Shown here: positions 1 to 7,064 of the stretch, piece by piece
Numbering within the stretch: position 1 is the first letter of the stretch
Layout: the number at the start of each line of letters is the position of its first letter
Source of the DNA: a virus
Virus record (IMG/VR): IMGVR_UViG_3300011114_000435
Coordinates: 1-25,351 of that record
Strand: one strand, 5' to 3'
Length of the DNA stretch: 25,351 nt
The notes under the pieces: generated by a model
The model's database searches: none
Seen by the model: the letters and a program-made list of their open reading frames with translations, nothing else
Told to the model about the DNA's origin: nothing
Program-made: the position numbers and the translations under genes

Positions 1-71
1 CAATTGGCGCTACGGCTGGCACGGCGAGCGATCTTGTGGTGAATGCGTCTTGGGAAGAAATCAATTCCTGA
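1..71 (+). CDS. 3' end of an upstream gene, product unknown
   Basis: An open frame enters from the window edge in frame 3 and ends at TGA 69-71, giving the tail IGATAGTASDLVVNASWEEI followed by NS. The end lies 12 bases before the next gene, in the same direction, so it is probably in the same operon. The Gly/Ala/Thr-rich composition would suit a fibre or other structural protein, but only 23 residues are visible and no family can be assigned. Confidence 0.5.
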   Translation, partial: IGATAGTASDLVVNASWEEINS

Positions 72-83
72 TAGGATTGCCAG

Positions 84-1280
84 ATGCCCCTACGTCCTCC
101 GGCTGGCTTTAGGTCTGCGTTTTATGATCCACTGAAGGTTGCTGATGCGCCGACCATTGGCACGGCTACGGCTGGCGACGCGCAGGCTTCTGTGACGTTT
201 ACAGCGCCTTCTAACGTGGGTGGCAGCGCAATTACGCAATACTATGCTGTTTCTGATCCTAGCCAGATTACAGGTAATGCAGCGTCTTCTCCGGTTACTG
301 TCACGGGGCTGACGAACGGCACGCCATATACGTTCCGCGTCTGGGCGCTGAATAGCTACGGGCCTTCGCCTTATAGCGCAGCGACAGGAAGTGTGACGCC
401 TGCGGAAATTAGGGGCATTTTTGCTGGAGGAACAAATCAATCGGCCTCTTATGTTAATGTTATTGATTATGTGTTAATAAGCACTTTAGGAAACGCGACA
501 GATTTTGGGGATTTAACAACCGAAACTTCATATTTAACTGCATGCTCTTCTTCTGTAAGGGGGGTTTTTGGCGGCGGAATTACTAACGTTTCTACCACCA
601 ATGTTATTCAATATGTTACCATAACTTCAAATGGCAATGCTACAGATTTTGGTGATTTATTAAATACAGTTTACAGTTTAGCGGCTTGTTCATCAAGCAC
701 GAGAGGGGTTTTTGGGGGTGGTGTCAATATAAATGTGCTTCAATATATTACTATTTCATCTACTGGCAATGCCACAGATTTTGGAGATTTAAATGTTCAA
801 GTTTATGCATTAGCTGGAACATCTTCAACAACTAGAGGGTTGTTTGCTGGCGGGCAAGATTCATCTGGATTGATTAACATTATTAATTATATAACCATAG
901 CGTCTACAGGGAATTCTTCGGATTTTGGAGATTTAACTATAGCCAGAAATAATTTAGGGGCCTGCTCGTCCGCTACGAGAGCAGTTTTTTGTGGTGGGAA
1001 TACTGGCGGCCTTGGCGATCCAAATGTGCTTGATTATGTCACTATAGCTTCTACTGGCAACGCTGTAGATTTTGGTGACTTACCCAATGCTTTGATAGAG
1101 TTGGCTGCGACCTCTTCTTCAACACGAGGAGTAATAGGTGGTGGGTACAATGCCACTACATGGACAAATGCAATTAATTATATAACAATTTCATCAACAG
1201 GAAACGCTACAAATTTTGGACAATTAACTGTTAGAAGGAATAACCTTGCCGCCTGCTCTAACGGTCACGGAGGACTTTAA
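84..1280 (+). CDS. Tail fibre-like protein: FN3 domain plus six kelch-like repeats
   Basis: A 398-residue protein. Residues 1-21 form a short N-terminal segment. Residues about 22-106 are a fibronectin type III domain with the usual VTVTGLTNGTPYTFRV core strands. From R110 to the end there are six repeats of about 44-49 residues with consensus R-G-V-F-G-G-G, a variable loop, NVIxYITIxSTGNATDFGDL, then xxxxLAACSSST. The R..GG, aromatic and D-G spacing resembles kelch motifs, so a six-bladed beta-propeller is inferred. The protein is probably a virion surface protein that binds a receptor or glycan, but nothing in the sequence shows the ligand. The start ATG has AGGA seven bases upstream. The repeat part is AT-rich (23 G+C of 60 at 481-540), unlike the FN3 part. 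The chain ends in SNGHGGL, an ending shared with the next two genes. No catalytic motif is seen. Confidence 0.8.
   Translation: MPLRPPAGFRSAFYDPLKVADAPTIGTATAGDAQASVTFTAPSNVGGSAITQYYAVSDPSQITGNAASSPVTVTGLTNGTPYTFRVWALNSYGPSPYSAATGSVTPAEIRGIFAGGTNQSASYVNVIDYVLISTLGNATDFGDLTTETSYLTACSSSVRGVFGGGITNVSTTNVIQYVTITSNGNATDFGDLLNTVYSLAACSSSTRGVFGGGVNINVLQYITISSTGNATDFGDLNVQVYALAGTSSTTRGLFAGGQDSSGLINIINYITIASTGNSSDFGDLTIARNNLGACSSATRAVFCGGNTGGLGDPNVLDYVTIASTGNAVDFGDLPNALIELAATSSSTRGVIGGGYNATTWTNAINYITISSTGNATNFGQLTVRRNNLAACSNGHGGL
411..1277 (+). repeat. Six protein-level kelch-like repeats, propeller 1
   Basis: Six successive repeat units are visible by their DFGDL-type cores (TDFGDL x3, SDFGDL, VDFGDL, TNFGQL), each preceded by an R-G/A-V/L-F-x-G-G start. 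The DNA copies have diverged and are not exact tandem repeats. Each unit has one Cys or small residue at the same place before the R..GG motif. Confidence 0.85.
1269..1273 (+). promoter_or_regulatory. Shine-Dalgarno GGAGG inside the HGGL codons
   Basis: GGAGG lies in the codons CAC GGA GGA of the upstream gene's C-terminal His-Gly-Gly and is nine bases before the ATG at 1283. The same arrangement and spacing recurs at 2231-2235. Confidence 0.75.
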
Positions 1281-1282
1281 TC

Positions 1283-2242
1283 ATGCCATCTTACAGCGGC
1301 GTCTGGAACCTCGTGGCGGTGTATCAGGCGGTGGGGGCGGGGCAGTGGAACCCGCCAGTAGGAGATCGTGGTCTTTTTGGGGGTGGTCAGCTTGCATCTT
1401 CAAGCTACTCTAACACCATTGATTATATAGCAATCGCCACTACCGGAAACGCTGCTGATTTTGGTGATTTAACTGTTATTGAATCTTTTCCAGCTTCATG
1501 CGCTTCAGCAACAAGGGCGCTTTTTTATGCTGGATATGATGGCGCGGCCAACAATACAATTTCTTATGTTACTATTGCTTCAACAGGGAACGCATTAGAT
1601 TTTGGAGATATTTATAATAACACTTATGTTGGTTATGGTTGTTCAAATTCAACAAGAGGTTTAATGGGTGGTGGTTATAGTGTTTCAACGCCAACTAATG
1701 TAATTAGTTATATGACTATAGCTACTACGGGAAATTCAACAGATTTTGGTGATATGACAGTTGCAAGATATGGCACGCAATCTTGCGCGTCGTCTACTAG
1801 GGCGGTTTTTGGGGCTGGTTACGTAGATCCACCGTCAACAAATGTTATGGATTATGTGACTATTGCAACCACGGGCAATGCAATTGATTTTGGCGATTGC
1901 GAACCTAGACAATTACTTGGCGGCGGGTGTTCATCTGCAACCAGAGGATTGTTTGGGGGAAGTAATGATAGCACCAACGTGATCCAATATATTACAATAG
2001 CTTCTACGGGCAACACCACTGATTTTGGTGATCTTATTAATGCTATGGGTAGAAATTGTGGAACATCAAATTCTACTAGAGGTGTTTTTGCTGCTGGCTC
2101 TACAAGCGCAACCACAAGCACCGCTTTTAACGCTATTAACTATGTAACCATTGCGACAACTGGTAATGCCACGGATTTCGGGGATACTAGCGTTGCGCGA
2201 CTTGGATTGACTGGCACATCTAACGCCCACGGAGGATTGTAA
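1283..2242 (+). CDS. Kelch-like six-repeat tail/receptor-binding protein
   Basis: A 319-residue paralogue of the preceding gene without the FN3 domain. Residues 1-28 include SGVWNLVAVYQAVGAGQW. A similar GVW-L...W motif starts the next gene and may be the docking segment to the virion. Six repeats run from R29, marked by ADFGDL, LDFGDI, TDFGDM, IDFGDC, TDFGDL and TDFGDT, and the protein ends in SNAHGGL. A single six-bladed propeller is inferred. The start is ATG, two bases after the previous stop, with GGAGG nine bases upstream. The repeats are AT-rich compared with the short N-terminal part, which is G-rich. Host binding is an inference from repeat type and tandem position; no ligand site can be named. 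Confidence 0.75.
   Translation: MPSYSGVWNLVAVYQAVGAGQWNPPVGDRGLFGGGQLASSSYSNTIDYIAIATTGNAADFGDLTVIESFPASCASATRALFYAGYDGAANNTISYVTIASTGNALDFGDIYNNTYVGYGCSNSTRGLMGGGYSVSTPTNVISYMTIATTGNSTDFGDMTVARYGTQSCASSTRAVFGAGYVDPPSTNVMDYVTIATTGNAIDFGDCEPRQLLGGGCSSATRGLFGGSNDSTNVIQYITIASTGNTTDFGDLINAMGRNCGTSNSTRGVFAAGSTSATTSTAFNAINYVTIATTGNATDFGDTSVARLGLTGTSNAHGGL
1367..2239 (+). repeat. Six protein-level kelch-like repeats, propeller 2
   Basis: Six units of about 45-52 residues, each with an R/G-x-F-x-G-G/A start and an STGNxxDFGD core. The unit number equals that of propeller 1. Confidence 0.8.
2231..2235 (+). promoter_or_regulatory. Shine-Dalgarno GGAGG inside the HGGL codons
   Basis: GGAGG in the codons CAC GGA GGA of the upstream gene's last residues, nine bases before GTG 2245. 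This supports GTG as the start of the next gene. Confidence 0.75.
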
Positions 2243-2244
2243 CC

Positions 2245-4164
2245 GTGTCCATCAAGAACTGGAACGCCGGGATTATTCGTCCTGTAGCTGTCGCGCCTGC
2301 TGGCCCCTATCAGGATGGCGCCGCGAAGGGCGTGTGGACATTGGATCAGGCGGCGTTTTGGCAGAAGCAAGGGCTGTGGCCGATTGCGGGGAATGTTGCG
2401 CCGACTGGTTTGTTTGGGGGAGGCTATACTGGAAGTAGCTATGTAAACACAATAGATCGTTTGATCCTTAATACAGCAGGCAATGCAACTGACTTTGGTG
2501 ATTTGCTTCAAAGTTTGTATGCGACAGCCGCTTGCTCGTCTTCTACTAGAGGAATTTTTGCTGGCGGATTTACAGGGTCAGTCCGTGTAAATGTTATTCA
2601 ATATGTGGCTTTTTCTACATCAGGTAACTCTGTAGATTTTGGCGACTTATCTCAAACAAAAATGGCATTTGGTGGCGCCTCTAATTATGTGAGAGGTGTA
2701 TTTGGTGGTGGCGATGATGGGGTAAATAATGTTAATGTAATAGAGTATATCACTATTGCTTCCACTGGAGATTCTACTGATTTTGGTGATTTGACAATTT
2801 CTGTGTCTAGCAATACCGCATGCTCTTCTTCTGTTCGCGCTGTTTTTGCTGGAGGATTAAGCCCAAATTCTAATGTTATTGGGTACATTACAATAGCATC
2901 AACTGGAAATGCTACAGATTTTGGCGATTTAACTGTCGCTAGATACAATCTTGCGGGCTGCTCCTCTGCAACTCGCGGGATTTTTGGCGGAGGAAACTCC
3001 GGTTCAAATTCAAATGTAATTGATTATATTACCATTGCAACCATTGGAAACGCTTTAGATTTTGGCGATTTATTGTCTGCTACCAATGCTATAAGCGCCT
3101 GCGCATCAGACACCCAGGGGTTTTTTGCTGGCGGTGTTATTTCTGGTGTTGCAACAAATGTTGTTCAGTATGTGACTATAGCTTCAACAGGAAATGCTGT
3201 AGATTTTGGAGATTTAACTCAAGCACGCTCTGGCGCTGCCGCCTGCTCATCTACTGCGGCTGCTGTCCAGCCTACTCCGACAAGTTCTGCAACTGCCCTG
3301 TTTGCTGGATACTACGGCCCCGCTAATTATTACTTTATCCAGTATTTGAATATTGCCACGACAGGTTATCAGAACTATTACTTTGGGAATCAGTTCGACA
3401 ACCGCTACGGTTTGGCCGGGTTTGGTTCTTCAACTCGTGCGGTTTGGAGTGGTGGAGCAGGCACCCAAGACCCAAGCAACGTGATTGATTACGTCACAGT
3501 TGCTTCTACAGGCAACGCTTTAGATTTTGGTGATGCCACTCAAGCGCGCCGGTATGTAGCTGGACTTTCAAACGACACTCGCGGGCTTGCTTGCGGCGGG
3601 TACACCGGATCGGCGTACACCAACACGATTGATTACGTGACGATTGCGTCTGTTGGCAATGCCACGGACTTTGGCGATTTGACAGTCGCAAGAAACGGTG
3701 CCGCTGGTTGTGCGTCAACCACTCGCGGGTTAATTGGGGGCGGCTCCACTGGCAGTGGCAACTCTAATGTTGTTGACTACGTGACGATTGCATCTGCAGG
3801 CAACGCCACCGATTTTGGCGATTTAACAGCAGCCAGAAGCTCAGTGGCGTCATGTTCTTCCAGTACCCGTGGTATCTTTTCTGGTGGATTTAACGGCAGC
3901 ATATACACCAACATCATTGATTACGTAACCATCGCTTCTGTCGGAAACGCTGTTGATTTTGGAGATTTGACTTCGGGTTCTTATGGTGGTTCCGCCGCGT
4001 CATCTTCAACACGCGGAGTAATTTCAATTGGTGACAACGGATCACTTACTGCAAATATTGACTACGTGACCATTGCCAGCACGGGCAATAGCGCAAACTT
4101 TGGTTATTTGATCGTCCCAACTTCAAACCTTGGAGCTTGCTCCAATGCCCATGGTGGGCTCTAA
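2245..4164 (+). CDS. Double-propeller kelch-like tail/receptor-binding protein (12 repeats)
   Basis: A 639-residue protein starting at GTG, two bases after the previous stop. Residues 1-53 hold an N-terminal segment with GVWTLDQAAFWQKQGLWP, similar to the GVW motif of the previous gene. Two sets of six kelch-like repeats follow. The first (about residues 54-339) is AT-rich. Then comes a Thr/Pro/Ala-rich linker around AAAVQPTPTSSAT. The second set (from about residue 349) starts with a divergent unit (FGNQFDNRY in place of DFGDL) and is GC-richer (35 G+C of 60 at 3661-3720). The protein ends in SNAHGGL. Two linked propellers are inferred. It looks like a fusion of two single-propeller genes in which the HGGL end of the first was replaced by the linker. 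A surface role in host recognition is likely but not shown. Confidence 0.78.
   Translation: MSIKNWNAGIIRPVAVAPAGPYQDGAAKGVWTLDQAAFWQKQGLWPIAGNVAPTGLFGGGYTGSSYVNTIDRLILNTAGNATDFGDLLQSLYATAACSSSTRGIFAGGFTGSVRVNVIQYVAFSTSGNSVDFGDLSQTKMAFGGASNYVRGVFGGGDDGVNNVNVIEYITIASTGDSTDFGDLTISVSSNTACSSSVRAVFAGGLSPNSNVIGYITIASTGNATDFGDLTVARYNLAGCSSATRGIFGGGNSGSNSNVIDYITIATIGNALDFGDLLSATNAISACASDTQGFFAGGVISGVATNVVQYVTIASTGNAVDFGDLTQARSGAAACSSTAAAVQPTPTSSATALFAGYYGPANYYFIQYLNIATTGYQNYYFGNQFDNRYGLAGFGSSTRAVWSGGAGTQDPSNVIDYVTVASTGNALDFGDATQARRYVAGLSNDTRGLACGGYTGSAYTNTIDYVTIASVGNATDFGDLTVARNGAAGCASTTRGLIGGGSTGSGNSNVVDYVTIASAGNATDFGDLTAARSSVASCSSSTRGIFSGGFNGSIYTNIIDYVTIASVGNAVDFGDLTSGSYGGSAASSSTRGVISIGDNGSLTANIDYVTIASTGNSANFGYLIVPTSNLGACSNAHGGL
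2404..3260 (+). repeat. Six kelch-like repeats, propeller 3 (AT-rich)
   Basis: Six units with cores TDFGDL, VDFGDL, TDFGDL, TDFGDL, LDFGDL and VDFGDL. The last ends in AACSST and runs into the proline/threonine linker. Confidence 0.8.
3289..4161 (+). repeat. Six kelch-like repeats, propeller 4 (GC-rich)
   Basis: Six units. The first is divergent (YYFGNQF), followed by LDFGDA, TDFGDL, TDFGDL, VDFGDL and ANFGYL. The base composition is close to the phage backbone, unlike propellers 1-3. Confidence 0.78.
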
Positions 4165-4184
4165 CAACAAACAGGAGAAATCTT

Positions 4185-5015
4185 TTGTCTAATGACCTGA
4201 TTATCGGCAACATCAACACTGCTCTGGCTGTCAAGAAGCCGGAATACAATCTGATGTTGAAAAACATTCAGGACCGCATGCCTGCTGTCGTTCGCGACAC
4301 CAGCAACTTCCACAAGTCTCACTCCCAGTTCATGCAAGTAACGCTGGATGTCACCGCGATTACGCCGATCCGGTCCATCAAGCACACGCTTGCCGAGATT
4401 GACCGCACCCGGTCAGCCCTGCAGGAAGCCTACATTGGTCTGCGGAAGAAGCAGGTTGAACTGAAGCGCAAGCAGGCGGAATTGGAAAAGGCAGAGGATG
4501 CTTTTGACCGCGAGATGCTTGAGATCGAAATTCTGGAACTGAACAGCCACATCGAGGGCACCCAGAACCACGTCAACGGCGCAATCCGTAAGATGAATTT
4601 CTTTGTCAACCAGCACAAGCAGTTGCTGGAGAAGATTGGCAAGGAAGAGATTACCGAGGAAGACTACGAGCGCGAAGAAGCCAAGTATCATATCATGACG
4701 GCGATGAAGCAGGGTCTGACCGCTGCCCGCAGCCGGAATGGCATGATTGACGAGGGTAATTTCATCTACCTTTTTGACCTCGGCATTAACGCCGCCCAGG
4801 CCCAGGCAGAAGTCTATGCTTACCTCCACATGGAGAACCAGCTTATCTCTGAGGGCAAGGCTCCCACGCATGAGATGACCATGCGGTGGCTGGAAGCTTG
4901 CGCCGACAAGTGGCTGGATTGCCCAGAGACGTTTGCCAAGCGCCGGGGCTTCAGCATCTTTGACAAGTCCAGCCTGACCAATGTGCCGCAAATTACGCAA
5001 GAGGCCGCCGAATAA
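4185..5015 (+). CDS. Coiled-coil phage protein of unknown function
   Basis: I start this gene at TTG 4185 (protein MSNDLIIGNINTALAVKK...), because AGGAG sits at 4173-4177, seven bases upstream. The only earlier ATG (4137) would overlap the preceding gene by 28 bases without a good ribosome site. The product is 276 residues, soluble and highly charged. Its middle (about residues 55-170) is Leu/Glu/Lys/Arg-rich with clear heptad character (LRKKQVELKRKQAELEKAED), so a long coiled coil is predicted. No family was recognised and no membrane segment or catalytic motif is seen. It lies between the repeat proteins and a glycosyltransferase, with a TAATG overlap to the latter. It may be a minor virion or assembly protein, but this is a guess from position. 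Confidence 0.7.
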   Translation: MSNDLIIGNINTALAVKKPEYNLMLKNIQDRMPAVVRDTSNFHKSHSQFMQVTLDVTAITPIRSIKHTLAEIDRTRSALQEAYIGLRKKQVELKRKQAELEKAEDAFDREMLEIEILELNSHIEGTQNHVNGAIRKMNFFVNQHKQLLEKIGKEEITEEDYEREEAKYHIMTAMKQGLTAARSRNGMIDEGNFIYLFDLGINAAQAQAEVYAYLHMENQLISEGKAPTHEMTMRWLEACADKWLDCPETFAKRRGFSIFDKSSLTNVPQITQEAAE

Positions 5016-5752
5016 TGCACCTCGTGATCGGCACGCCCTGCTACGGCGGCATGATGTGTACTGAGTACACCCAGTCGCTGCTGGCGCTGAAAGAGGCGTG
5101 CATGCAGTACAACATCAAGATGACGTGCATCTTCTTGGGCAATGAAAGTCTGATCCAGCGGGGTCGGAATACGATTGCCCATCTCTTCCTGAAGATGGAA
5201 GACGCCACGCATTTGATGTTTATTGACGCTGACCAGAAGTTTATCCCCAATGATATCGCCCGGATGATCAAGGCGGATAAGGGGATTATTGGTGGCGCGG
5301 TGCCCATGAAGGGCATCAATTGGAGCCGGGTAAAGATGGGCGCGCTGCTTAATCACCCGGATCTTGGCAAGCTGACGGGCATCTTCAACATCAACAAACT
5401 GCCCGGCCACGAGATGATCACGGCCGAAATGCCGTTCCAAGTGAAGCATGTTGGCACTGGGTTTATGCTGATCCGCCGGGATGTGTTTGAAGCCCTACAG
5501 GATCATGTCGGCTGGTATAAGAATGGCGGTGTTAGCATTCCGCCGGAAGACAAGGTTTACGACTTCTTTAAGGTCCAGAATGTGGACAATGAATTGTTGT
5601 CTGAGGACTACAATTTCTGTCACATGTATCGCGAGAATGGTGGGACTGTTTGGGTCGCGCCTTGGTGCGAACTGGGCCACTTTGGCGCGTATTTGTTCAG
5701 CGGGCAGTATGCCCAGAGCGGAGGGTTAGAAGATGGCGCATCATTGCATTAA
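5015..5752 (+). CDS. GT-A-like glycosyltransferase
   Basis: A 245-residue protein with a Rossmann-like N-terminus (MHLVIGTPCYGG) and the motif FIDADQ, where D71-A-D73 is the DXD-type pair that binds metal and nucleotide-sugar in GT-A enzymes. RGRN at 49-52 and the C-terminal ELGHFGAY, whose His is often a metal ligand in such enzymes, also fit. It would transfer a sugar from an activated donor to an unknown acceptor in the cytoplasm. Possible targets are the phage's own surface proteins, host surface polysaccharide or phage DNA; the sequence does not decide. It overlaps the upstream stop by one base (TAATG) and the next gene by 20 bases, so the genes are probably translationally coupled. It is the usual size for small phage glycosyltransferases with no accessory domain. 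Confidence 0.72.
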   Translation: MHLVIGTPCYGGMMCTEYTQSLLALKEACMQYNIKMTCIFLGNESLIQRGRNTIAHLFLKMEDATHLMFIDADQKFIPNDIARMIKADKGIIGGAVPMKGINWSRVKMGALLNHPDLGKLTGIFNINKLPGHEMITAEMPFQVKHVGTGFMLIRRDVFEALQDHVGWYKNGGVSIPPEDKVYDFFKVQNVDNELLSEDYNFCHMYRENGGTVWVAPWCELGHFGAYLFSGQYAQSGGLEDGASLH

Positions 5753-6080
5753 GTATCGGCTGGCGGCTGATGGGACGGTGCCGACGTTTCTGTGCCTCCA
5801 TCCCGAGGGTGTTGGCGGCGTGTTTGTGGTGGGTGATCCTGCTACTCCTAGCCCACGTGATATGGTGATGATCGGCCTGTCTGAGAATGACGACACGGGC
5901 GATGCCGAGGTGATCCCGACGCAAGCCGATCTGGAAGCCTATCTGGCGTCTGTGGGGGCGGATTGGTCCTCCCCTGATCCGGCCAATCCGGGCGATCCGC
6001 AGGCTACTGTGCCGTTTGATCCGGTGGCTGCAGCCCAGTGGGTGTGGGACCGCAAGGCGGCGCTTGACGCGGTTGGCTAA
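5733..6080 (+). CDS. Small phage protein of unknown function
   Basis: A 115-residue protein not recognised as a named family. The N-terminal half is predicted beta-rich (CIKYRLAADGTVPTFLCLHP). A Pro/Asp-rich middle (SSPDPANPGDPQATVPFDP) is followed by a short helix containing AQWVWDRKAAL. The ATG has GGAGG at 5720-5724, eight bases upstream, which supports a start inside the end of the glycosyltransferase gene. Its stop overlaps the next ATG (TAATG). No signal peptide or membrane span is seen. Its place just before the lysis genes suggests an accessory late protein, but no function can be stated. Confidence 0.72.
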   Translation: MAHHCIKYRLAADGTVPTFLCLHPEGVGGVFVVGDPATPSPRDMVMIGLSENDDTGDAEVIPTQADLEAYLASVGADWSSPDPANPGDPQATVPFDPVAAAQWVWDRKAALDAVG

Positions 6081-6544
6081 TGGAACTGCCCAAGCTTACC
6101 CCTATCGTTCAGTTTGCCACGGCCAGTTTTGCGCTGGCTGTCGGCGGCTACACGGCCGGCGAGAAGTTTGGCTGGTTTAAAAATGAGATCATTGCTTGGG
6201 CGCCGGAGCACTTTCGGATTGAGCCGGCCAAGATCGGGCAGCCTGTTACGGTAACAGTGGCCAGGATCAAGAAGCGGGATGATTGTTCGGTAGAGGGGTT
6301 TGAGGTCACGGTCAGGGATGGCGGTGGGGTGGTTCATCAGGCAACGCCCAGCATGACCCGGTTTACCGGCCCGGCTGGCCCGGAGGTGGATACGTTTACT
6401 TATCTTCTGACGATTGATGATAAGGAGACTATCAATCCTGGCCGGGCAACGCTGCTGGCCACGATCAAGTACAAGTGCCCGGAGGGGGAACGGACGGTAA
6501 CCTATCCGCGCCACCAGAACCTCACCTTCATGCTGGAGAAGTAA
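6080..6544 (+). CDS. Membrane-anchored Ig-like protein in the lysis cassette
   Basis: A 154-residue protein with one hydrophobic N-terminal segment (about residues 8-26) and no lipobox. A C-terminal domain rich in alternating beta strands follows (PVTVTVARI, GFEVTVRD, TFTYLLTI, TVTYP), as in Ig-like folds. Cysteines 69 and 133 could form a disulphide if the domain is periplasmic. The stop is one base before the holin gene. The position in front of holin and endolysin suggests a lysis-associated role, such as an inner-membrane spanin-like or regulatory protein. However, there is no coiled coil or proline-rich stretch typical of spanins, so this is only positional inference. Confidence 0.65.
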   Translation: MELPKLTPIVQFATASFALAVGGYTAGEKFGWFKNEIIAWAPEHFRIEPAKIGQPVTVTVARIKKRDDCSVEGFEVTVRDGGGVVHQATPSMTRFTGPAGPEVDTFTYLLTIDDKETINPGRATLLATIKYKCPEGERTVTYPRHQNLTFMLEK

Positions 6545-6545
6545 G

Positions 6546-7064
6546 ATGGAGCAGTTGCTTAATCTGGTCAGGACGGTGGCGCCGAGCATTGCCAGCGCGG
6601 TGGGTGGCCCGCTGGCTGGCATGGCCACCAAGGCGATTTCTGAGGCGCTGTTGGGTAAGCCAGACGGTACTGAGGAAGAATTGGCCCAGGCGGCTACCAA
6701 GGCAACGCCGGAGCAATTGCTGGCACTGAAAAAGGCAGAGAATGACTTTGCTTTGCAGATGCGCGAGTTGGACATTGATCTAGAGCGGATTGCTGGTGCC
6801 GATCGAGACAGTGCCCGCAACCGGGAGATTAAGACCAAGGACTGGACGCCCAAGATCCTGGCTGGCGGTATTACTGTCGGTTATTTCGGGGTGCTGTTCT
6901 ACATGCTGACGCACGGCCTGCCGACCACGGGCGGGTCTGAAGCCATGTTAGTGATGCTGGGTACGTTGGGCACTGCCTTTGGCGGTGTCATGGCCTATTA
7001 TTTTGGCTCGTCTGCCGGCAGCAAGGAAAAGACCGAGGCGATGAACAGGATGGTCAGCAAATGA
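6546..7064 (+). CDS. Holin, GTA-type 3TM family
   Basis: A 172-residue protein. An N-terminal hydrophobic/amphipathic stretch rich in Gly and Ala (about 11-37) precedes a charged helical region. That region carries ADRDSARNREIKTKDW (85-100), the signature seen in the 'holin of 3TMs, for gene-transfer release' family. Two clear membrane spans follow (about 103-121 and 132-153), then a basic/acidic tail. By family role it would sit in the inner membrane and make the lesion that lets the endolysin reach the wall. ATG follows the previous stop by one base with GGAG upstream. Its TGA overlaps the lysozyme ATG (ATGA at 7061-7064), a normal holin-endolysin coupling. Family assignment is by remembered motif, not search. 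Confidence 0.85.
   Translation: MEQLLNLVRTVAPSIASAVGGPLAGMATKAISEALLGKPDGTEEELAQAATKATPEQLLALKKAENDFALQMRELDIDLERIAGADRDSARNREIKTKDWTPKILAGGITVGYFGVLFYMLTHGLPTTGGSEAMLVMLGTLGTAFGGVMAYYFGSSAGSKEKTEAMNRMVSK

Noticed and set aside
411-4161. CRISPR array or diversity-generating retroelement in the repeat genes
   Set aside because: The repeats are coding, diverged in DNA and conserved in protein. No reverse transcriptase or template/variable repeat pair was seen in the window.
4413-5000. 195-codon minus-strand frame
   Set aside because: It lies fully opposite the coiled-coil gene, whose Lys/Glu-rich codons give Leu/Phe-rich antisense. No promoter or ribosome site.
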